NCBI GenBank assembly: GCA_964017065.1
Contig: OZ024785.1
Coordinates: forward strand, 8,369,672 to 8,433,671
Reading direction: 5' to 3'
Length of the DNA: 64,000 bases
DNA from: Haliclona indistincta
Lineage: Eukaryota; Porifera; Demospongiae; Haplosclerida; Chalinidae
The notes below the pieces were generated by a model. That model was not told where the DNA came from, did no database searches, and saw only the letters and a program-made list of their open reading frames with translations. How positions within the stretch are numbered: the stretch's first letter is position 1; the number at the start of each line of letters is the position of its first letter. The position numbers were made by a program, and so were the translations under genes. Shown here piece by piece: positions 61,201-64,000 of the stretch.

Positions 61201-62746
61201 TGTGCCGTCTTTGTTTCCACCATTGGTTTAGTTTTCCTGTTGTTGATGGCTTTTCTTTATTATTAACAATTTTAAACTTGTAGCTAAATAATTCTTATGC
61301 TTTAGATATCAGCTCGCCTACGCATGCATGAATACAGTGCATACGAGCCCCGCCCACACTTGTTTATGGCGGTTATATTATTATCTGGCAAGGCAGAATG
61401 GTGATTCTGCGCTTGCTAGCTTACCGTTCTTCGAAGACTCCAGACAAATATGTGTTCTCCGTGATCTATACGGCGTGGCGATACTCAAGCTAGTGTTTGG
61501 TCACGTGCGCTAACCACAGCTTGGTCACGTGCGTATTGCGCAATCACATTAATGGCGTCTAACACTTAGCTGACAATGGGTCACGATCGAGAAATCGCGG
61601 AATTTATATCGCCGTTTCGCTGAAAACTAAGTTCAAAAGGCACATGCCAGGAGAATTTCACGACTGTTCGTGGGTGTTTTGGTCTCGGCACTGCTCACGT
61701 AAAGGTGCTAGGCGAGTGGAAGAAAGAAAGAAAGAAAGAAAGAAAACGAAGATGACGAACGTCGATTTTCACCGTTTTCAGGTTCGTCACTTTAGTAACA
61801 ATCTCGAGCAATCTCCTTGCTACTGTAAGATGGGGCAACGCCAGATAGCAGATTTAAGTGTATTTGGACGTATAAAATTCATCACCAGGCGAAATATCAG
61901 CGTTTGAACGCTAATACATTGTATGTAGCCGCCATCTTGTTTTCTCGTTCAACCCTACATAGGGAGGCACTACCGTGCCTCCCTAATAGTACAGTAAAAT
62001 TGTTGTTTTTTAGATTCTGAAAGATTGGATCTTGCTACTGATTGTGTTTGCAGTGGTATCAGTTGATTTTCTGATTTTTGCAATTGGTACAGCTATACCA
62101 TCATCACGCTTGAATGCTACTCTGGTCCGAGACACTCAACATCCAACTTCCATCACCGTGAGCTGAAATTCATTTAGTTTGCTGACAATGCTTTTATTTA
62201 TACAGGCTGAACAAACAAACATTCATAATTTTGTATACACTTGTATTGGTCCTGGAACTATCATATGGCTGGCCATCTCGTATGCTTACAAGATTCTCCT
62301 TCAACTGGTGGCCATGTTCATGGCCTTCCACGCCCGCAGAGTCAAGATCAAAGCTCTGAATGAATCCAAGGAGATAGCTGTCATCATCTACACCACCAGC
62401 ATCATACTGCTTTTGATGGCTGTCATACATGTAGATGTTCCAATTACTTATCATGAGGTGTACGCTACTTTGCTAGGTTTGGGAACAATGGTGATAGCAA
62501 CGCTCTTCCTCACACTGATCTTTATTCCAAAGGTAACAATTGTGTTAACAAGATTAGTTATCAATTCAGTTTATTCCATAGATGATCAATTTGGTTAAGG
62601 ATTCCAAGGGTGAGTCGGTAAATATTACCGACAAGAAGTTCACAACTGCTGAGTTGACTGCCATTGTCAACCAAAATGAAGAGTTAACAAAACTGAGAAA
62701 TCGCGTCGTTGAACTAGAGGAAAAGCTAGCCGCCAAGACCGTCTGA
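58294..62746 (+). CDS. R10: GABA-B-like class C GPCR, intact (type B)
   Basis: Exons: 58294-58524, 58585-58743, 58848-59018, 59071-59181, 59250-59315, 59363-59560, 59614-59895, 59941-60016, 60073-60180, 60231-60375, 60451-60586, 60642-60743, 62014-62157, 62206-62532, 62582-62746. They sum to 807 codons, 806 residues. A 6-nt in-frame deletion shortens loop 2 (TWRVIFTNP in place of TWRVYYIFTNP), right where class C receptors touch G proteins. The tail is the shortest of the intact copies but keeps the coil (LRNRVVELEEKLAAKTV). Intron 12 is 1.27 kb through transposon insertion. It converges with R11, only about 120 bp apart at the stop codons. Confidence 0.9.
60767..61147. mobile_element. Hairpin MITE in intron 12 of R10
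   Basis: The arms, 60767-60935 and 60985-61147, are near-perfect complements (CAAGAAAATTAAAAAGATTT at the tip), around a loop of about 50 bp. A decayed member lies at 9370-9700. Confidence 0.9.
61180..61985. repeat. Dispersed repeats in intron 12 of R10
   Basis: The part 61560-61985 is the reverse complement of sequence at 10800-11170 and resembles 12375-12490 ('cacgatcgagaaatc', 'tatatcgccgtttcgct'). It ends with a short palindrome 'gggaggcactaccgtgcctccc'. A GAAA microsatellite lies at 61722-61745. No gene is recognised between 61180 and 61560. Confidence 0.7.
61722..61745. repeat. (GAAA)n microsatellite
   Basis: About six GAAA units within a dispersed repeat. The corresponding copy at 11035-11070 has a TTC-rich run instead. 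Confidence 0.85.
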
Positions 62747-62864
62747 TTGTGTTGAAAATTTAAAAATAAATGTCCCGCTTAGTTACAGCACAGTGCAAGA
62801 AGAGTAATTTAATTACAACATAGTTCTTTTAATTTGTATACTTAATGTCTGTTTATTGAAATTA

Positions 62865-64000
62865 TCATGAGCTTTCAGCACTAAGATTGTGATTCTCTCG
62901 AGATGCTGTTACATTAGAGGCTTCACTGCTACCTAGTACATTGTTTTTCTTCTTCACTGAATGAATTTTCACTGCGACAGGAATGTCTTCTTTCACATCC
63001 TCTTTCACTTGAAAAGAGTAGATCTGACTGCTCTTTCTCACGGTAGAACTAAGAACATTGTCACCATTGGGATCTCGATATAGATCTATCATCTAGATAG
63101 TACAAAAATTGAAGGACAAGTAAAACCTTCAGCTCATGCAAACCATTATTGTGAACTGCATACACAAGCTGTGTTTTAGACATTCATGTGTGCACAAGTG
63201 TCTACAGCTTACCCTTGGAATAAAAACAACTGAAAGATAAACAGTTGCTGCTATAAACATGGCTCCTCCAAACACAGCTCTGTACACAATGTGCCATTCT
63301 CGAAGACCAAATGCAATCACAGCCAGCACCACTAGTTCAAAGGTGGTGATGTAAACCAGCAGAGCAATCTGTTTGGAGTCATTCAGCGCCTTGATGGTGA
63401 CCTTGCGTGTTCTGAAAGCCATGAACAGTGATACTATTTGCAGCAATACTTTGTACCCAAATGATATAGCCAGCCATATACTAGAATATGAGTTAGTGCA
63501 AATGTATATATCCTGTAGAGCAAACACGTATCTTATCAACACATGATACAATGATACGTACTCACATGATGATCCCGATAACGTAAAGTTGAGTTAAATC
63601 TTGTAAAGGGTACTGCAGTACCAATGATCACAATTAACATGTCTATAGCAACAATGACCAGCACCGCCACTAGCAACACAGGATCCTGTATCATCTGTGA
63701 TACATGCACAGAAAGAGAGAGGGAAAGAGAGGGAGGGAGGGAGGGAGGGAGGGAGAGAGAGAGTGAGGGAGAGAGAGAGAGAGGGAGAGAGAGAGGGAGA
63801 GAGAGAGAGAGAGAGAGGGAGGGAGGGAGGGAGGGAGAGAGAGTGAGAAGGAGGAGAAACAAACACATCATTGAAACAATCAAAGTAGCGGTAGAACAAT
63901 TCTTGTTACTAGTATCCTGTTACCATAGTTACCTTAGTTTTCTTTCCTGGTCTCGGATTATTGAATATGTAATAAACTCTCCATGTCTTAGAAACAATCA
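62865..64000 (-). CDS. R11: divergent GABA-B-like receptor, 3' exons (partial)
   Basis: Four minus-strand exons are visible: exon 12 (64000-63933, continuing outside), exon 13 (63694-63566), exon 14 (63512-63213) and exon 15 (63092-62865, stop). Exon 12 encodes SKTWRVYYIFNNPRPGKK, exon 13 span 4 (IVAIDMLIVIIGTAVP), and exon 14 spans 5-7 with the family loop 3 as VTIKALNDSKQ. Exon 15 gives a 75-residue tail starting MIDLYRDPNGDN that has no LRNRVIELEEKL coil; it is Ser- and Lys-rich instead. Introns keep the same positions and phases as R1-R10. The gene is convergent with R10. The rest lies beyond the window, so integrity is unknown. Confidence 0.9.
63714..63850. repeat. GA/GGGA-rich microsatellite in R11 intron
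   Basis: Purine-only run of GAGA and GGGA units about 135 bp long in the intron between R11 exons 12 and 13. On the minus strand it is a CT-rich run just before the exon 13 acceptor, an unusually long polypyrimidine tract. Confidence 0.9.

Noticed and set aside
61180..61265. Possible missing catalytic-Cys exon of the Ulp1-like protease next to the second hairpin MITE (reads CNYCAVFVSTI)
   Set aside because: The resemblance to NxxDCGVF is too weak (Gly and Asp absent), and it lies 50 kb away in a receptor intron.

Overview
The window is animal nuclear DNA, most likely from a sponge. Genes are split into many short exons separated by GT-AG introns, mostly 45-120 bp. Intergenic gaps can be as small as 300 bp, and short inverted-repeat transposons are abundant. 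The main content is a head-to-tail array of class C G-protein-coupled receptors of the metabotropic GABA-B type. The sponge assignment is an inference from gene compactness and from the large GABA-B-like families known in sponges; no sequence search was run.

Left flank (1-13,090): a long inverted repeat carries the 5' exons of a possible death-like-domain gene in both arms. Next come a complete six/seven-exon type I membrane protein gene (Ig-like, FN3, one membrane span; 3973-5736), a minisatellite inside a dispersed repeat, a decayed Ulp1/SENP-type protease gene (7707-9330), several palindromic elements, a relic of the receptor family (10142-10799) and a THAP-bearing P-like transposon relic.

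Receptor array (13,091-62,746, + strand): ten copies, here R1-R10, share one 15-exon plan of about 806-820 residues: signal peptide, Venus-flytrap ligand-binding domain, no cysteine-rich domain, seven membrane spans, and a cytoplasmic tail ending in a short coiled coil. By phase-checked exon reading R1, R4, R6, R8, R9 and R10 are intact. R5 is intact except that a frameshift removes the coiled coil. R2 has one 1-nt deletion. R3 is destroyed by a LINE insertion and further deletions. R7 is broken by a foldback element and a tail frameshift. Two 3' fragments (P1, P2) share the same internal deletion. R1-R5 and R6-R10 form two sub-families (A and B) with different promoter-proximal and tail sequences, and R1 is a mosaic of both.

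Right end (62,865-64,000, - strand): the last four exons of a more divergent receptor (R11) converge on R10. Orphan antisense copies of its last exon follow R6, R7, R8 and R9, which shows that the duplicated unit originally included the tail of this convergent neighbour. Transposons (LINE, piggyBac-like, hAT-like, foldback, a tRNA-derived SINE) have repeatedly inserted into the array and date some of the events relative to one another.
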